NCBI GenBank assembly: GCA_947089905.1
Contig: CAMUMG010000004.1
Span: 62,001 to 126,000, forward strand
Length of the DNA: 64,000 nt
Source: an uncultured Lachnospiraceae bacterium
GTDB taxonomy: Bacteria > Bacillota > Clostridia > Lachnospirales > Lachnospiraceae
Direction of reading: 5' to 3'
The position numbers and the translations under genes are program-made. Shown here piece after piece: positions 1 to 9,967 of this stretch (position 1 is the first letter of the stretch; each line of letters begins with the position of its first letter). A model generated the notes under the pieces. That model had not been told where the DNA came from. It ran no database searches and saw only the letters and a list, made by a program, of their open reading frames with translations.

Positions 1-1466
1 GTCTTTAAATTTGGCATTCCCTCTATGCGGTCAATTCTGCGGCGACGTTCCAAATTATCACGATTTACTCCGCCGCCACCATCTCCATATCCATAGGAGA
101 TCAAAAGATCTTGATTAATGTCTTTGTCACTGTAAGCATCCCAAACCCCTTGAACTGTCTTTGGGATAATCTGTCCATTATACGTATAAAACCAGCTTCC
201 CGGCTGACTATCTGGAGTAGGCGTTGTAATAAAATGTGTAAGCACACAGCTTCCGTCTATTCCCTTCCAGTAAAAGGTATCATGTGGCATTCGATTGTAT
301 TGATTCCAACTAATCTTCGTTGTCATAAAAATATCAATACCTGACTTTTTCAAGATCTGAGGTAATGCCCAAGAATAACCAAATACATCTGGTAGCCATA
401 AATAGTGAACATCTTTTCCAAACTCTTGTTTAATAAAACGGTTCCCAATCAAAATTTGACGAACTAAAGATTCTCCACTGGTCAAATTACAGTCTGCTTC
501 TACCCACATAGCACCGTCTACTTCCCAGCGTTCCTCTTTTATACGTTCTTTGATCTCTTCATATAATTCTGGAAAATCTTCCTTTACATATTCATATAAT
601 TGTGGTTGCGTCTGAAGAAAAATATATTCTGGAAACATTTCCATCAAACGTAATACAGTACTAAAAGAGCGGGAACATTTTTCTCTTGTATGCTTTAATC
701 TCCACAACCATGCTGTATCAATATGGGTATGCCCTACTGCATATACATTTATATCAGAATGTTTTCCCTTTGCATCAATCTTTTCATTCAAAAATCTATC
801 TGCCTGTTTAACTGTTTCATAAAACATATCACTTCCCGGCTCTGACCAGTCAATGCAGCAAAAAGCTCTGTCGAGATCGGTTTGTAGATTATGTCTGATA
901 GGATCGTTTTGATTTAATTGAGCAATCGTCTTTAGTATCATATCTGCCGTGTAATACAGATCATCCGTTTCTTCGTCTAGCCATCCAAACTGTGCTTTTT
1001 TAAGCTGGTGGAGAAGCTCTTTAGGCTTTCCTCCACCTTCTAAACCAGACCATAGGCGGAAGGTAAGACTTACCTTCCTGCCATACATCTCTTCCTTAAA
1101 AAACACTTCTCTATGGTTTATATCTACACCCTGATAGGGTTTCTCGTCAATATAGAGTAGGGATTCAAAACCAGAATTATTTCCTTCTCCTGTCAGCCCG
1201 AAATCAAATACCCCTACAGCCCTTCTTCCCTCCCATTGTGCAGGAATCTCTATATCTAAATGCAGCCAGAGGTATTTATCTCTGCCTTTCCAGAAGTCCC
1301 CCAGTAACATAATATCCCAACCGTCAAAGGAAGTTGGAGGTTTTGGATTAGTCTTTTTTTGTGTATCCTCCTTTATCAGAACATGATCTGCCGTTTTCAC
1401 ATCCCGATAGCGATATTTCTTTAATTCCTTTATACGACATTCTAACTTTTCATAGGTTAAAAACAT
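1..1466 (-). CDS. GH38 alpha-mannosidase, partial (N-terminal part)
   Basis: The reading frame enters from the left edge, so only about 488 N-terminal residues are visible. It begins at an ATG at 1466 behind a clear AGGAG site. GH38 enzymes remove alpha-linked mannose using a divalent metal. The metal-binding motif GHTHIDTAW and the nucleophile motif LPDVFGYS are both present, followed by the glycine-rich SYGYGDGGGG loop. There is no signal peptide, so it should act in the cytoplasm. It lies 60 bases downstream of the GH85 gene on the same strand and is probably the fifth gene of the N-glycan operon. It is clearly related to the GH38 at 5378-8464 but well diverged, suggesting different linkage preference (inference). 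Confidence 0.93.
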   Translation of the reverse strand, partial: MFLTYEKLECRIKELKKYRYRDVKTADHVLIKEDTQKKTNPKPPTSFDGWDIMLLGDFWKGRDKYLWLHLDIEIPAQWEGRRAVGVFDFGLTGEGNNSGFESLLYIDEKPYQGVDINHREVFFKEEMYGRKVSLTFRLWSGLEGGGKPKELLHQLKKAQFGWLDEETDDLYYTADMILKTIAQLNQNDPIRHNLQTDLDRAFCCIDWSEPGSDMFYETVKQADRFLNEKIDAKGKHSDINVYAVGHTHIDTAWLWRLKHTREKCSRSFSTVLRLMEMFPEYIFLQTQPQLYEYVKEDFPELYEEIKERIKEERWEVDGAMWVEADCNLTSGESLVRQILIGNRFIKQEFGKDVHYLWLPDVFGYSWALPQILKKSGIDIFMTTKISWNQYNRMPHDTFYWKGIDGSCVLTHFITTPTPDSQPGSWFYTYNGQIIPKTVQGVWDAYSDKDINQDLLISYGYGDGGGGVNRDNLERRRRIDRIEGMPNLK

Positions 1467-1526
1467 GAAGTCTCCTTTCCCTGTCAGGGTGTTTTAATAA
1501 TATTAGAGCTAAATCAGTGCGGCAGA

Positions 1527-4433
1527 TTATTTTGCTAAATTATCTGTACCATAAACTTCAATCTCATAGATACGTGCTGCTGTATCAGAGCCCTGTGTAG
1601 GTTTTACAACAGAAAGTTTTACATATCTTGCATTGATTGGAGCAAAGGTATCTTTTGTCACACCTAGAGTATTTCTTGTGACTGTTACTACGTCTGTATA
1701 ACTGCTGCCGTCTTCACTGACAGAAATCACATAGCTCTTTGTATTCATATCACGAGATTCTCCACCTGCCTCAGCATGTGAAATACTAACCTCACTGATT
1801 GTCTTGACATCGCCAAGATCAATCGTAATCTCATGAGGAGGTGTACCTGTTGCACACCACTTCTTCGTTACATCGCCGTCTACTGCAAATTCTGGTGCTT
1901 CATTTGCATTTACATATGCTGTTGCCTCTGTTGCCTTTCCTCCTGAAAGAAGAGCAAGATCACCAGATGCTGTGTCTGATACGATAATATATTGTTCTTT
2001 TGTTCTTTCATTCTCGCCTTTTTCATTCTTTGCCTTCATGGTAACTTTATAGACACCTGCTTGAGCATACGTAACACTTGGTGATGAATCTGTGCTAGTT
2101 GCAGGCTCTCCACCTTCAAAACTCCATTCTACACTGGTAGTATTTTGAGATGCCATACTAGCAAATGTTACTGACATACCTGGAGCAATTAACGTTCTAC
2201 TTGCTGTAAAGTCAGATTTAGGAAGGCTGTTGTCTGGCCAATCCATAGTAGTCTGTGCACCTGTACCTTCTTCTAATGCTTTATTTACAGGAATTACCTC
2301 AAAATTAGATTTATTAGTATCATCTGTTCTTGGTAGTGTATTAACATAGAAACATGTAGTATTGGAAACACCTAATAAAGATTTCGTTCCATCCTGATTG
2401 ATGCGAAATACTTCATAATAATCTGCTGGTTTATCTACGCTCCAAGAAAGTCTTGCACCTGCTACTACTGCATCTTCGTCAAATTCAGATTTATCAACCT
2501 TTAGATTTGAAACTGTACTTACTGTTCCAGCTCCTATATCACCGATTGAAATATTTCCAAACAATAACTCATAAGCGTCATCTGCTGTATCTGATGTAAT
2601 ACGGTAAGAAATTGCTGTTACAGTCTTACCATCTACTTCAGAAACGTCATAACTTACAGTAGTCCAATCCTGACCTACTTTTGTACTTCCTGCTACTGTA
2701 ACTTCAGAACCATCCTCTAATGTTAACACTAAATCGAGTGCTGTAGACTGTGAAGATTTAGCAATTGTTGTAAAGTTTGTTCCCTTTGGAAGTGAAAGTT
2801 CAGAACTATATAATTTGATAACACTGGCGTCTCCTGCACCCATCTTACCATACAGTCTTAGACTATTGCCGCCATAATAAGCATCTCCCATATAGAAACT
2901 AGGTGAAAGCTTATTGCTTCCGTCATGTTTCATAATCCAGCGATAGGTTGGAAGCACATCTGCAAGACTTCTGTTGTTCCAGTCCATTTCAGATGCCTTT
3001 TCTCCTCTTATAAAGAAATTATACCCATTTCCAACTGTAAAATTCGTTGTAAAAGGCAATGTTGTTAAAGCAGTCCGTTCTACAACATAAGTAGAAATAC
3101 CTCTCCATGCTGTATCTTCTGTATATTCTACATCTATGGAAGGATCTCCCTTTCCATTTACCCAAATAATATTTTCTTTCTTTTCCATATCATTTGGATC
3201 GCTGGAAGCCTGCCATGCCCAGCTTGGACAGTAAAGCCCTAAAGAAGTAAATGTACTGCCATCTGCATTTTCAAACAAATTCCAACGTTCTTGTGTCAGA
3301 TAACCATTTGCCTGAATATCCATACCTGCATACAAGTCATAAGGATCAACACCTATCTCTTGTGCTTTTTGTGCAGATGCCTTTAATAATTCCTGATCCG
3401 CTAGTGAACTCGCTGTCCACCAGAAATTCAAAAACATACTATCTGCTACTGCATTTCCCTGATCGTCTTTCATAAATGCTGCATTTTTATCAGTCAATGC
3501 GTTCTGCCAATCCATTTCTCCATCTACTGTCATAGAATCATAATATACTAATTCTAATTCAGGATATGCAGTCTTAAATGCTTTAATAAATTCTTGCATC
3601 AGTGTAGCATGTTCTTTTGTCAAAGGTTCTGCTTCTGTACCCTCTGTTTCCTGATTGATAAACCATCCATCAAAACCATACAACTTTGCAACCTGTGCCA
3701 ATTTATCTGCTACTGGAAAAGTACCATCATCATTTTTCTTTAGGAAAGTATCTAACCATTCCATCTTGCCGCCATGTGCTACCTGTGGCAAAAAGCAAGT
3801 TCCAACTACTTTGACACCATTTTTATGTGCCATATCCGTTACATCTGGACTAGGAGGAACAATAATTCCCTCTCCTGAAGATCCACCCCAATATACTAAT
3901 AAGTCAACATACTGCAAATAACCAAATGTATTACTCTTAAATATATTCAATCCGTGAGGAGCATTTCCACTGGTACTGCTGTTCATAATGGAAATTGCCA
4001 TTACCTTTGTCTTATAATTTTGTGTACTGTTTACTGTTTTTAATTTTTCTATATCCGCTCTTTTTGCAAGAGGTACAGTACTTACATTATAAGCAAAGTC
4101 TGGATCTTCATCTGGATTCCAATCTAAAAGTTGTTGTGGAAACCAATAGGAAGATTCTGGTTGATCATTCATTACCATTTCTGTATTTCCGTTCTCTTCT
4201 GTAGGAGAATAATTGCTGCCCTTATTGGTATCTTCTGGTGGTGTCACTTCTGGTTCTGATGTAGGTGTTGCCTCCGGTGTAGATGTTGCCTGTGTTGTTC
4301 CCTGCGTAGGTGTAGGAGTATTATCAGCATCTGATTCTGTCTTTTTACAAGCTGACATTCCAAGCACCATTGCCGCTGACATTCCTCCAACCAACATACG
4401 GCATGAAATATGTTTCAGTTTCTCTAAATTCAT
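1527..4433 (-). CDS. GH85 endo-beta-N-acetylglucosaminidase lipoprotein
   Basis: 968 residues. GH85 enzymes cut between the two GlcNAc residues of the N-glycan core and release the oligosaccharide. The N-terminus has a lipoprotein signal with Cys29 (GMSAC) and then a Thr/Pro/Glu-rich linker to about residue 75, so it should sit on the outer face of the membrane. The catalytic region spans about 90-510. The GH85 catalytic Asn and Glu are visible as N260 and E262 in GWFINQETEG. A beta-sandwich follows, then a PKD-like domain at about 735-820 and a C-terminal F5/8-type (CBM32-like) sugar-binding domain at about 830-965. The RBS GGAGGA precedes ATG. The neighbouring ROK kinase is 21 bases upstream. 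Family assignment is secure; glycan preference (high-mannose) is inferred from the GH38 and GH130 neighbours. Confidence 0.95.
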   Translation of the reverse strand: MNLEKLKHISCRMLVGGMSAAMVLGMSACKKTESDADNTPTPTQGTTQATSTPEATPTSEPEVTPPEDTNKGSNYSPTEENGNTEMVMNDQPESSYWFPQQLLDWNPDEDPDFAYNVSTVPLAKRADIEKLKTVNSTQNYKTKVMAISIMNSSTSGNAPHGLNIFKSNTFGYLQYVDLLVYWGGSSGEGIIVPPSPDVTDMAHKNGVKVVGTCFLPQVAHGGKMEWLDTFLKKNDDGTFPVADKLAQVAKLYGFDGWFINQETEGTEAEPLTKEHATLMQEFIKAFKTAYPELELVYYDSMTVDGEMDWQNALTDKNAAFMKDDQGNAVADSMFLNFWWTASSLADQELLKASAQKAQEIGVDPYDLYAGMDIQANGYLTQERWNLFENADGSTFTSLGLYCPSWAWQASSDPNDMEKKENIIWVNGKGDPSIDVEYTEDTAWRGISTYVVERTALTTLPFTTNFTVGNGYNFFIRGEKASEMDWNNRSLADVLPTYRWIMKHDGSNKLSPSFYMGDAYYGGNSLRLYGKMGAGDASVIKLYSSELSLPKGTNFTTIAKSSQSTALDLVLTLEDGSEVTVAGSTKVGQDWTTVSYDVSEVDGKTVTAISYRITSDTADDAYELLFGNISIGDIGAGTVSTVSNLKVDKSEFDEDAVVAGARLSWSVDKPADYYEVFRINQDGTKSLLGVSNTTCFYVNTLPRTDDTNKSNFEVIPVNKALEEGTGAQTTMDWPDNSLPKSDFTASRTLIAPGMSVTFASMASQNTTSVEWSFEGGEPATSTDSSPSVTYAQAGVYKVTMKAKNEKGENERTKEQYIIVSDTASGDLALLSGGKATEATAYVNANEAPEFAVDGDVTKKWCATGTPPHEITIDLGDVKTISEVSISHAEAGGESRDMNTKSYVISVSEDGSSYTDVVTVTRNTLGVTKDTFAPINARYVKLSVVKPTQGSDTAARIYEIEVYGTDNLAK

Positions 4434-4454
4434 TTAAGAAATCCTCCTTCCTTT

Positions 4455-5342
4455 TTAACAGCTAGAATTCTTTTCTAACTCTAGCATCCCCAATTTTACT
4501 GCTCCCAAAATCCCCGGATCTTCTCCAAGCGCAGGTGCTACAATGTAATCTTCTATTCCATCATAAAGTGCTTTGTGATGAACATATCCATTTAGCAATT
4601 CCTTCACTTGGCTTCTTACTAATGCAAATAGTTTTTTCTGGTGCATCACACCTCCCCAAAGAATAATTTTTTGTGGAGAATACGTTAGAATATAATCTGC
4701 CACTGCTTGGGCGATATAAAACGCTTCTAACTCCCATACCTCACTGTTTTCTGCAAGAGAAGCCGCTGGTTTTCCCCAACGTTCTTCTATGGCAGGTCCA
4801 CTAGCAAGTCCTTCCATACAATTTGGATGGAATGGACACCTTCCAGCATAGTGATCCTTTGGATGCCTTGCTAAGAAAATATGACCTGCTTCCGGATGTA
4901 CCAAACCATGCAGTAGCTTACCATTACAATAAACTCCTACTCCTACTCCTGTTCCTATTGTAACATAAACAGCACTGTCACATCCTTTTGCTGCTCCCCA
5001 AGTTACTTCTCCAAGAATAGCTCCGTTTACATCTGTGTCGAATCCAACTGGAATTTGTAGTGCATCTTTAAAAATACCGACAATATTACAGTCTTCCCAA
5101 CCAGCTTTTGGCGTTTTGGTGATATATCCATATGTATCGGAACAGGGGTCTAAATCAAGCGGTCCAAAACATCCAATACCAAGTGCACTTATCTCCCATT
5201 TTTTTAAATAAGAAATCAGTTCACCTAAAGTTTCTTTTGGCTGTCTAGTTGGCATAGATATTCTATCTTTTAGATTTCCGTTTTCATCTGCCACTGCACA
5301 GACCATCTTCGTTCCTCCTGCTTCGATTCCTCCAATCAGCAT
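4455..5342 (-). CDS. ROK-family sugar kinase (fructokinase-like)
   Basis: 295 residues, full length for a ROK kinase. Seen are the N-terminal phosphate-binding loop GGIEAGGTK, the catalytic Asp104 in FDTDVNGA, and the ROK zinc motif with C169, H172 and C175 (CPFHPNC). The family phosphorylates hexoses with ATP. The sequence type resembles ROK fructokinases and the GmuE-type kinase of mannan operons. In this operon the likely substrate is mannose or GlcNAc released from N-glycans, or fructose; the sequence alone does not decide. It sits between a GH38 and the GH85 gene with 35- and 21-base gaps, and is cytoplasmic. Confidence 0.9.
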   Translation of the reverse strand: MLIGGIEAGGTKMVCAVADENGNLKDRISMPTRQPKETLGELISYLKKWEISALGIGCFGPLDLDPCSDTYGYITKTPKAGWEDCNIVGIFKDALQIPVGFDTDVNGAILGEVTWGAAKGCDSAVYVTIGTGVGVGVYCNGKLLHGLVHPEAGHIFLARHPKDHYAGRCPFHPNCMEGLASGPAIEERWGKPAASLAENSEVWELEAFYIAQAVADYILTYSPQKIILWGGVMHQKKLFALVRSQVKELLNGYVHHKALYDGIEDYIVAPALGEDPGILGAVKLGMLELEKNSSC

Positions 5343-5377
5343 GTCACATCCCTCCTCCCTTTTTTTCCTGCATATAG

Positions 5378-8300
5378 TTATACAACCTTAACTGTGACAA
5401 TCTCATATGGTTTACATAAAATTTCAATCTGATTTCCCTCAACTGATATCTCCTGTTCTTCTTGTTCAAGTAAATTGCAGATATAAGCTTTTGAAAAATT
5501 TTTGTTTACCACAAGCTTTACTTTTGTTTTTGCGTTTTCTGATTCATACATACGCAAAATCGTTCCTATGCCATCTTCTGCCGCTTTTATCGTTTCAAGA
5601 ACCACATTCTCCTTGTCTACAAAAGCAAGAGATTGACAGTAGTTCGGTTGTCCACTATCTACTACAAGTGCGGGTTGATTTAACATATAAGCTTGCCGCA
5701 CTGTGCCTGCCTGTCTCCAGTTTTCAGCATGTGGATAGATAGCATAAGTAAAGAAATGCTCTTCCTGATCTGTTACTGGATTCGGTTCAATACCTGATTT
5801 TATCAAAGTCAATGCCATATTGCCATCTTTTACAGAATGACCATATTTGCAATCGTTTAATAAACTAACTCCATAATGCCCTTCGGAAAGATCCATCCAT
5901 TTTTGTCCACAGCTTTCGAAACGTGCTTTATCCCAGCTTGTATTTTTATGAACTTTTCTGGTTAAATTACCAAACTGAATGTCAAAAGTTGCCTCGTCCG
6001 TATGAACATCTACTGGAAAATGTACTTTTAAAAGATGCTGATGTTCTTTCCAATCTACATAAGTTTCAAAATCGATTCGTCTACTCTTTGCATAAAAATG
6101 GATTTTCTGTCGGATGAGGGAATTACTAATTTTTCTAGTTAATTCAAGAGTTGCTCTAACAGCTCCATTCTCTGTCCATTCCATTTTTTCAAGTTGAGTT
6201 ACATCCCAGTACTTTTCTGTATAATAAATATCAATATCCCAGTTGTCATAATAAATTGGCTTGTCCTCATACATTCGCATCAGATTTGCCCGTTCTCCCT
6301 GCTTTATGACTTCTCTGTCATTTTCCTTATCATAAATACTTGTAAAAAGTCCATTTTCATCTAATTGTACCGTATAATAAGGTGTTTCAAGTATTCTATC
6401 ATTTACTAATACAAATGGAGATGGAACATTTTCTATCTTTGTTCGTGCAAATGTCTTATAACCTTTTGATGGCAGATTCTCTACATAAACAATCGCACCT
6501 TCTTTTGTCTTTTGTACTGGATAAATATTTCCTTCTTCATCCAAAAGAGCTTCTGCTTCAATTCCTTTCAATTCTACAATATCACTGCGTACCTTGCCAA
6601 CTGTATTAAATATGGATATACCTTCTCCTTCTTTTGCAAGTGTTTTTAAACGCTCTTGAATCAACTCTTCTCGTTTCACATCAAGTTGTGCATACTCTTG
6701 TTTTGTAACTTCGTATACCTCGTGAATGGAAGAGCCTGGAAGGATATCGTGAAATTGATTTAACAAAACCTTTTTCCACATTGCTTCAAGGTCTTTTGTT
6801 GGATATGGTATCATCTCCTCCGACATTACAGATAAAAGTTCCAAATCCATCAGTCCAAGTTCTGACTTGCGGTTAGAACGTTTATTACGTGCCATAGATG
6901 TATACGTTCCGCGATGATATTCAAAATATAATTCACCTTCCCAAACCGGAAGTCTTCTATCATCTTTTACACGTTCATTTAATTCATCAAAATAGGTACG
7001 TGTAAATGTTTGACGTACTTTTGGAATTCCCTTTATTCCCTTTTCCATACGCTTTGATGTTTCAAGCATAATTCTATCTGGTCCGCCGCCGCCATCACCA
7101 TAGCCATAAGAAACTAAAATATCATTGTTAATATCTTTATTTTGATACCGCATCCATCCACCCATAATAGAATCTGGATGAAGTCTTCCATTATATGTAG
7201 TGAAGAAATTTGCTGTAGACTGTCCAACATCTAATGTTGTAACTAAATGAGTAAGGATCTCTGTTCCGTCAATTCCTCTCCAACGCATGGTATCATAAGG
7301 CACTTTATTAAACTGATTCCATGCTAACTTTGTTGTCATGAAATAATCTATTCCCGATTTTTTCATAATCTGAGGTAATGCACCCGAATAACCAAATACA
7401 TCAGGAAGCCAAAGGATTTTATTATCTACACCAAATTCTTCTTTGAAAAATCTCTTTCCGTGTATAAATTGACGTACTAATGATTCTCCAGAGGTGAGAT
7501 TACAATCTGCTTCTACCCACATGCCGCCTTCTGGTTCCCATCGTTTTTCTTTTACCCGTTCTTTTACTTTCGCATATAACTGTGGATAGCGTTCTTTTAA
7601 AAATTGATATAATTGAGGCTGACTTGACATAAAATGGTAGTTAGGATACTCTTCCATTAACTTTAAAACAGTTGCAAAGCTTCTGGCTACTTTTTCTCTT
7701 GTTTGGGCTACTGTCCACCACCATGCTACATCAATATGTGTATGTCCAATACAAGTTGCCACTATATCTTGATATCCTGCCATATCTGTATATAATGCTT
7801 TATCAATATAATCTGAGGCTGCTCGAAGGGACACATAAAATTCTTCAGAATAAGGAGTTCTTAAATCTAAAAAATTGATTGTTTCATTTAAAACATGTTC
7901 TAATTCTTTTCTATTTCTATCTTCTGCATCCATACGAGGAAATGCTGAAAGTGGTACCCATAGATCATAGTAAAGCTTCTCAATCTCAGGATCAATTTCA
8001 CACATTTCTACAGTCAGAGCAAATTCACTGTGTAGTATTCCTGTGTATGCCTGCATCCCAATATCCAATGTTTCTCCTTCTGATGCCTTTGTACAAAGTA
8101 GTACATCTCTATGATTCATGTCTATGCCCTGAATTGGATTCCCATTTATAAAAAGAAGAAATTGTGGATTCTTTGCATCATCCCATTCGTCAATCTGTGT
8201 GCGGACATTCATCCATAGACTCTTTCCTTCAAATTCCTTTGGTACAGTAAATGTATTGCTAAACCAATAGTGACGATCTGGACCATACCAGTGCATCGTC

Positions 8301-8464
8301 TTACAATCAAATTCCTGCCACTCGTTTGTATCATTTTTTACATCTTCTGGATCAATAAAATATCCTTCTTTATATTTCCACTTTTCCACTGCAAGCCGGT
8401 TCTTTACTTTTAATTTTTCTAATTCCTTGCAGATCCCCATGACCCTTTTATCTAAAAAATCCAT
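5378..8464 (-). CDS. GH38 alpha-mannosidase
   Basis: 1028 residues from the preferred ATG at 8464, which has AGGAG eight bases upstream; an in-frame ATG at 8482 overlaps the end of the GH130 gene and lacks a good RBS. Full length for bacterial GH38. Metal ligands are in GHTHIDVAW (about H241, H243, D245), the nucleophile is D355 in LPDVFGYS, and a glycine-rich SYGYGDGGGG loop follows. No signal peptide, so it is cytoplasmic. With the partial GH38 at the left edge it would strip alpha-mannose from imported oligosaccharides, leaving Man-beta-1,4-GlcNAc for the adjacent GH130 enzyme (inference). It is nearly contiguous with the GH130 gene, consistent with translational coupling. Confidence 0.95.
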   Translation of the reverse strand: MDFLDKRVMGICKELEKLKVKNRLAVEKWKYKEGYFIDPEDVKNDTNEWQEFDCKTMHWYGPDRHYWFSNTFTVPKEFEGKSLWMNVRTQIDEWDDAKNPQFLLFINGNPIQGIDMNHRDVLLCTKASEGETLDIGMQAYTGILHSEFALTVEMCEIDPEIEKLYYDLWVPLSAFPRMDAEDRNRKELEHVLNETINFLDLRTPYSEEFYVSLRAASDYIDKALYTDMAGYQDIVATCIGHTHIDVAWWWTVAQTREKVARSFATVLKLMEEYPNYHFMSSQPQLYQFLKERYPQLYAKVKERVKEKRWEPEGGMWVEADCNLTSGESLVRQFIHGKRFFKEEFGVDNKILWLPDVFGYSGALPQIMKKSGIDYFMTTKLAWNQFNKVPYDTMRWRGIDGTEILTHLVTTLDVGQSTANFFTTYNGRLHPDSIMGGWMRYQNKDINNDILVSYGYGDGGGGPDRIMLETSKRMEKGIKGIPKVRQTFTRTYFDELNERVKDDRRLPVWEGELYFEYHRGTYTSMARNKRSNRKSELGLMDLELLSVMSEEMIPYPTKDLEAMWKKVLLNQFHDILPGSSIHEVYEVTKQEYAQLDVKREELIQERLKTLAKEGEGISIFNTVGKVRSDIVELKGIEAEALLDEEGNIYPVQKTKEGAIVYVENLPSKGYKTFARTKIENVPSPFVLVNDRILETPYYTVQLDENGLFTSIYDKENDREVIKQGERANLMRMYEDKPIYYDNWDIDIYYTEKYWDVTQLEKMEWTENGAVRATLELTRKISNSLIRQKIHFYAKSRRIDFETYVDWKEHQHLLKVHFPVDVHTDEATFDIQFGNLTRKVHKNTSWDKARFESCGQKWMDLSEGHYGVSLLNDCKYGHSVKDGNMALTLIKSGIEPNPVTDQEEHFFTYAIYPHAENWRQAGTVRQAYMLNQPALVVDSGQPNYCQSLAFVDKENVVLETIKAAEDGIGTILRMYESENAKTKVKLVVNKNFSKAYICNLLEQEEQEISVEGNQIEILCKPYEIVTVKVV

Positions 8465-8478
8465 ACTATTTTCTCCTG

Positions 8479-9468
8479 TCACATATGATGTTCTTTTAAA
8501 TAAGATAATAGTTCATCCACTGTAGTAAAGGCAATTCCTGTCACTGTGTCTGCACATCCATAGTAAACTGCAATTCTTCCTGTATCAGCATCTGTAAGTG
8601 CTGCACATGGAAATACTACATTCGGAACATCCCCTACACATTCATAATACTCATATGGTGCAAGGATATAATCTTTCGAGCGGTATAATACCTTCCAAGG
8701 CTGTTCTAAATCTAACAATGCCGCTCCCATACGATATACAAAACCATTACATGTTGTAATAACTCCATGATAGATAAGTAGCCATCCTTCATCCGTTTCA
8801 ATAGGAATTGGTCCAGGTCCTACTTTCGTTCCCTGCCATGCAGAAGGATCGCCTTTAATTGGACTCATAAGATGACGATGCTTTCCCCAAAATTCCATAT
8901 CCTTGCTTTGACTAATAAAAATGTCACCAAAAGGTGTATGTCCATTGTCGCTTGGTCTGCTTAACATCATATACATATTATTAATTTTTCTTGGAAAGAG
9001 AACTCCATTTCGATTACATGGTAAAAACGCATTCTCTAATTGTACAAACTTCTTAAAGTCAAAGGTGTATGCTACTCCAATTGTCGGTCCATGATAACCA
9101 TTACACCAAGTAATATAATATCGGTCTTCTAAGAAACAGACTCTTGGATCATACCGATATTCTCGGTTTAATACCTCTGTATCTGCCCCTTCAAATTGTA
9201 CTGGTTCATCTTCGATTTCCCAATGGATACCATCTTTACTCTTTCCTACAAAAATATCCATACTGATCGATCTGCTATCACAGCGGAACACTCCAGCATA
9301 TCCATCTTCAAATGGCACTACAGCACTATTGAATACACTGTTAGATACCTTATTGCCATCCCTTCCAATAATAGGATTTTTGCTGTAACGCCATAATGGC
9401 ATTTGGTATCCTTGTGGCTTTTCCTCCCAAGGAATATTCGGTAATGATTGCCCTATAATTTTGCTCAT
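8479..9468 (-). CDS. GH130 beta-1,4-mannosyl-glycoside phosphorylase
   Basis: 329 residues, the usual length for short GH130 phosphorylases. The family uses phosphate to split beta-1,4-mannosides into mannose 1-phosphate and the acceptor sugar. The general acid Asp is D107 in YRYDPRV, the equivalent of D104 in UhgbMP, and the five-bladed propeller signatures ([22 protein letters not shown]) follow. No signal peptide. With GH85 and two GH38 enzymes in the same operon, the likely substrate is Man-beta-1,4-GlcNAc, as for UhgbMP and BT1033; beta-mannan oligosaccharides are the alternative. It is the first gene of the operon, 57 bases downstream of the -10 box of a strong promoter. Confidence 0.92.
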   Translation of the reverse strand: MSKIIGQSLPNIPWEEKPQGYQMPLWRYSKNPIIGRDGNKVSNSVFNSAVVPFEDGYAGVFRCDSRSISMDIFVGKSKDGIHWEIEDEPVQFEGADTEVLNREYRYDPRVCFLEDRYYITWCNGYHGPTIGVAYTFDFKKFVQLENAFLPCNRNGVLFPRKINNMYMMLSRPSDNGHTPFGDIFISQSKDMEFWGKHRHLMSPIKGDPSAWQGTKVGPGPIPIETDEGWLLIYHGVITTCNGFVYRMGAALLDLEQPWKVLYRSKDYILAPYEYYECVGDVPNVVFPCAALTDADTGRIAVYYGCADTVTGIAFTTVDELLSYLKEHHM

Positions 9469-9497
9469 ATTTTCCCTTCTTTCTATTTCTTAGTTTT

Positions 9498-9509
9498 GTT
9501 CTCGTTAAC
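9498..9509. promoter_or_regulatory. Candidate LacI-type operator
   Basis: An imperfect 12-bp palindrome, GTTCTCGTTAAC, with the central CG typical of LacI-family sites. It lies about 9-20 bases past the expected start of transcription of the GH130 operon, a position suited to repression. The divergent LacI-type gene at 9968 is the natural candidate protein. Only 8 of 12 positions are symmetric, so this is a suggestion. Confidence 0.35.
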
Positions 9510-9524
9510 TTTTGTTATAATTGA

Positions 9525-9553
9525 ATATTAACATCTCGTTTTCGTTTTGTCAA
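9525..9553 (-). promoter_or_regulatory. Sigma-A promoter of the N-glycan operon
   Basis: On the minus strand a perfect -35 TTGACA (9548-9553), a 17-base spacer and -10 TAATAT (9525-9530). It lies just upstream of the GH130 gene and would drive all five minus-strand genes. Confidence 0.85.
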
Positions 9554-9967
9554 TATAATCTTAATATTTTTTCTTGTTTTTCCATTATCTATTGTGCATT
9601 TTGACATATCAGTTTAAATTTCATTTGTATTTTTTTGTTTTTTTTCATATTTTTTTTAGTCTGATTTGTATTTCTTGTCACATTTAATACTTTTAACTTT
9701 TGTTAAATTTATTTATCTTTTAGATGCTATTTATAATAGATTTCATTCCAATTCATAGATTAAAAAAAGCATTAAAAAAACCCCGTTTTATCAGGAGTTA
9801 TGAGAAAACAGAAATTTAATTATGATATCTAGTCAACGATTAAGAAGTATGATATACTAAACATTAGATAACTTTTTGGTGGTCTATGTTTCCTTTTTTT
9901 GATAACTCAAGGATATCTTAAGACCACTTGGAAAATTTAACATAAAATTATAAAGGGATGGGTACTA
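9554..9967. other. Divergent intergenic region, AT-rich
   Basis: About 400 bases between the operon promoter and the LacI-type gene. It is very T-rich at 9590-9720 and has no reading frame I can support. TATACT at 9853-9858 is a possible -10 for the regulator gene, without a convincing -35. A start-proximal AAAGGGATGGG serves as its RBS. Confidence 0.5.

Noticed and set aside
9580-9720. Long T-runs that might be terminators
   Set aside because: No stem precedes the runs; they are part of an AT-rich divergent promoter region.
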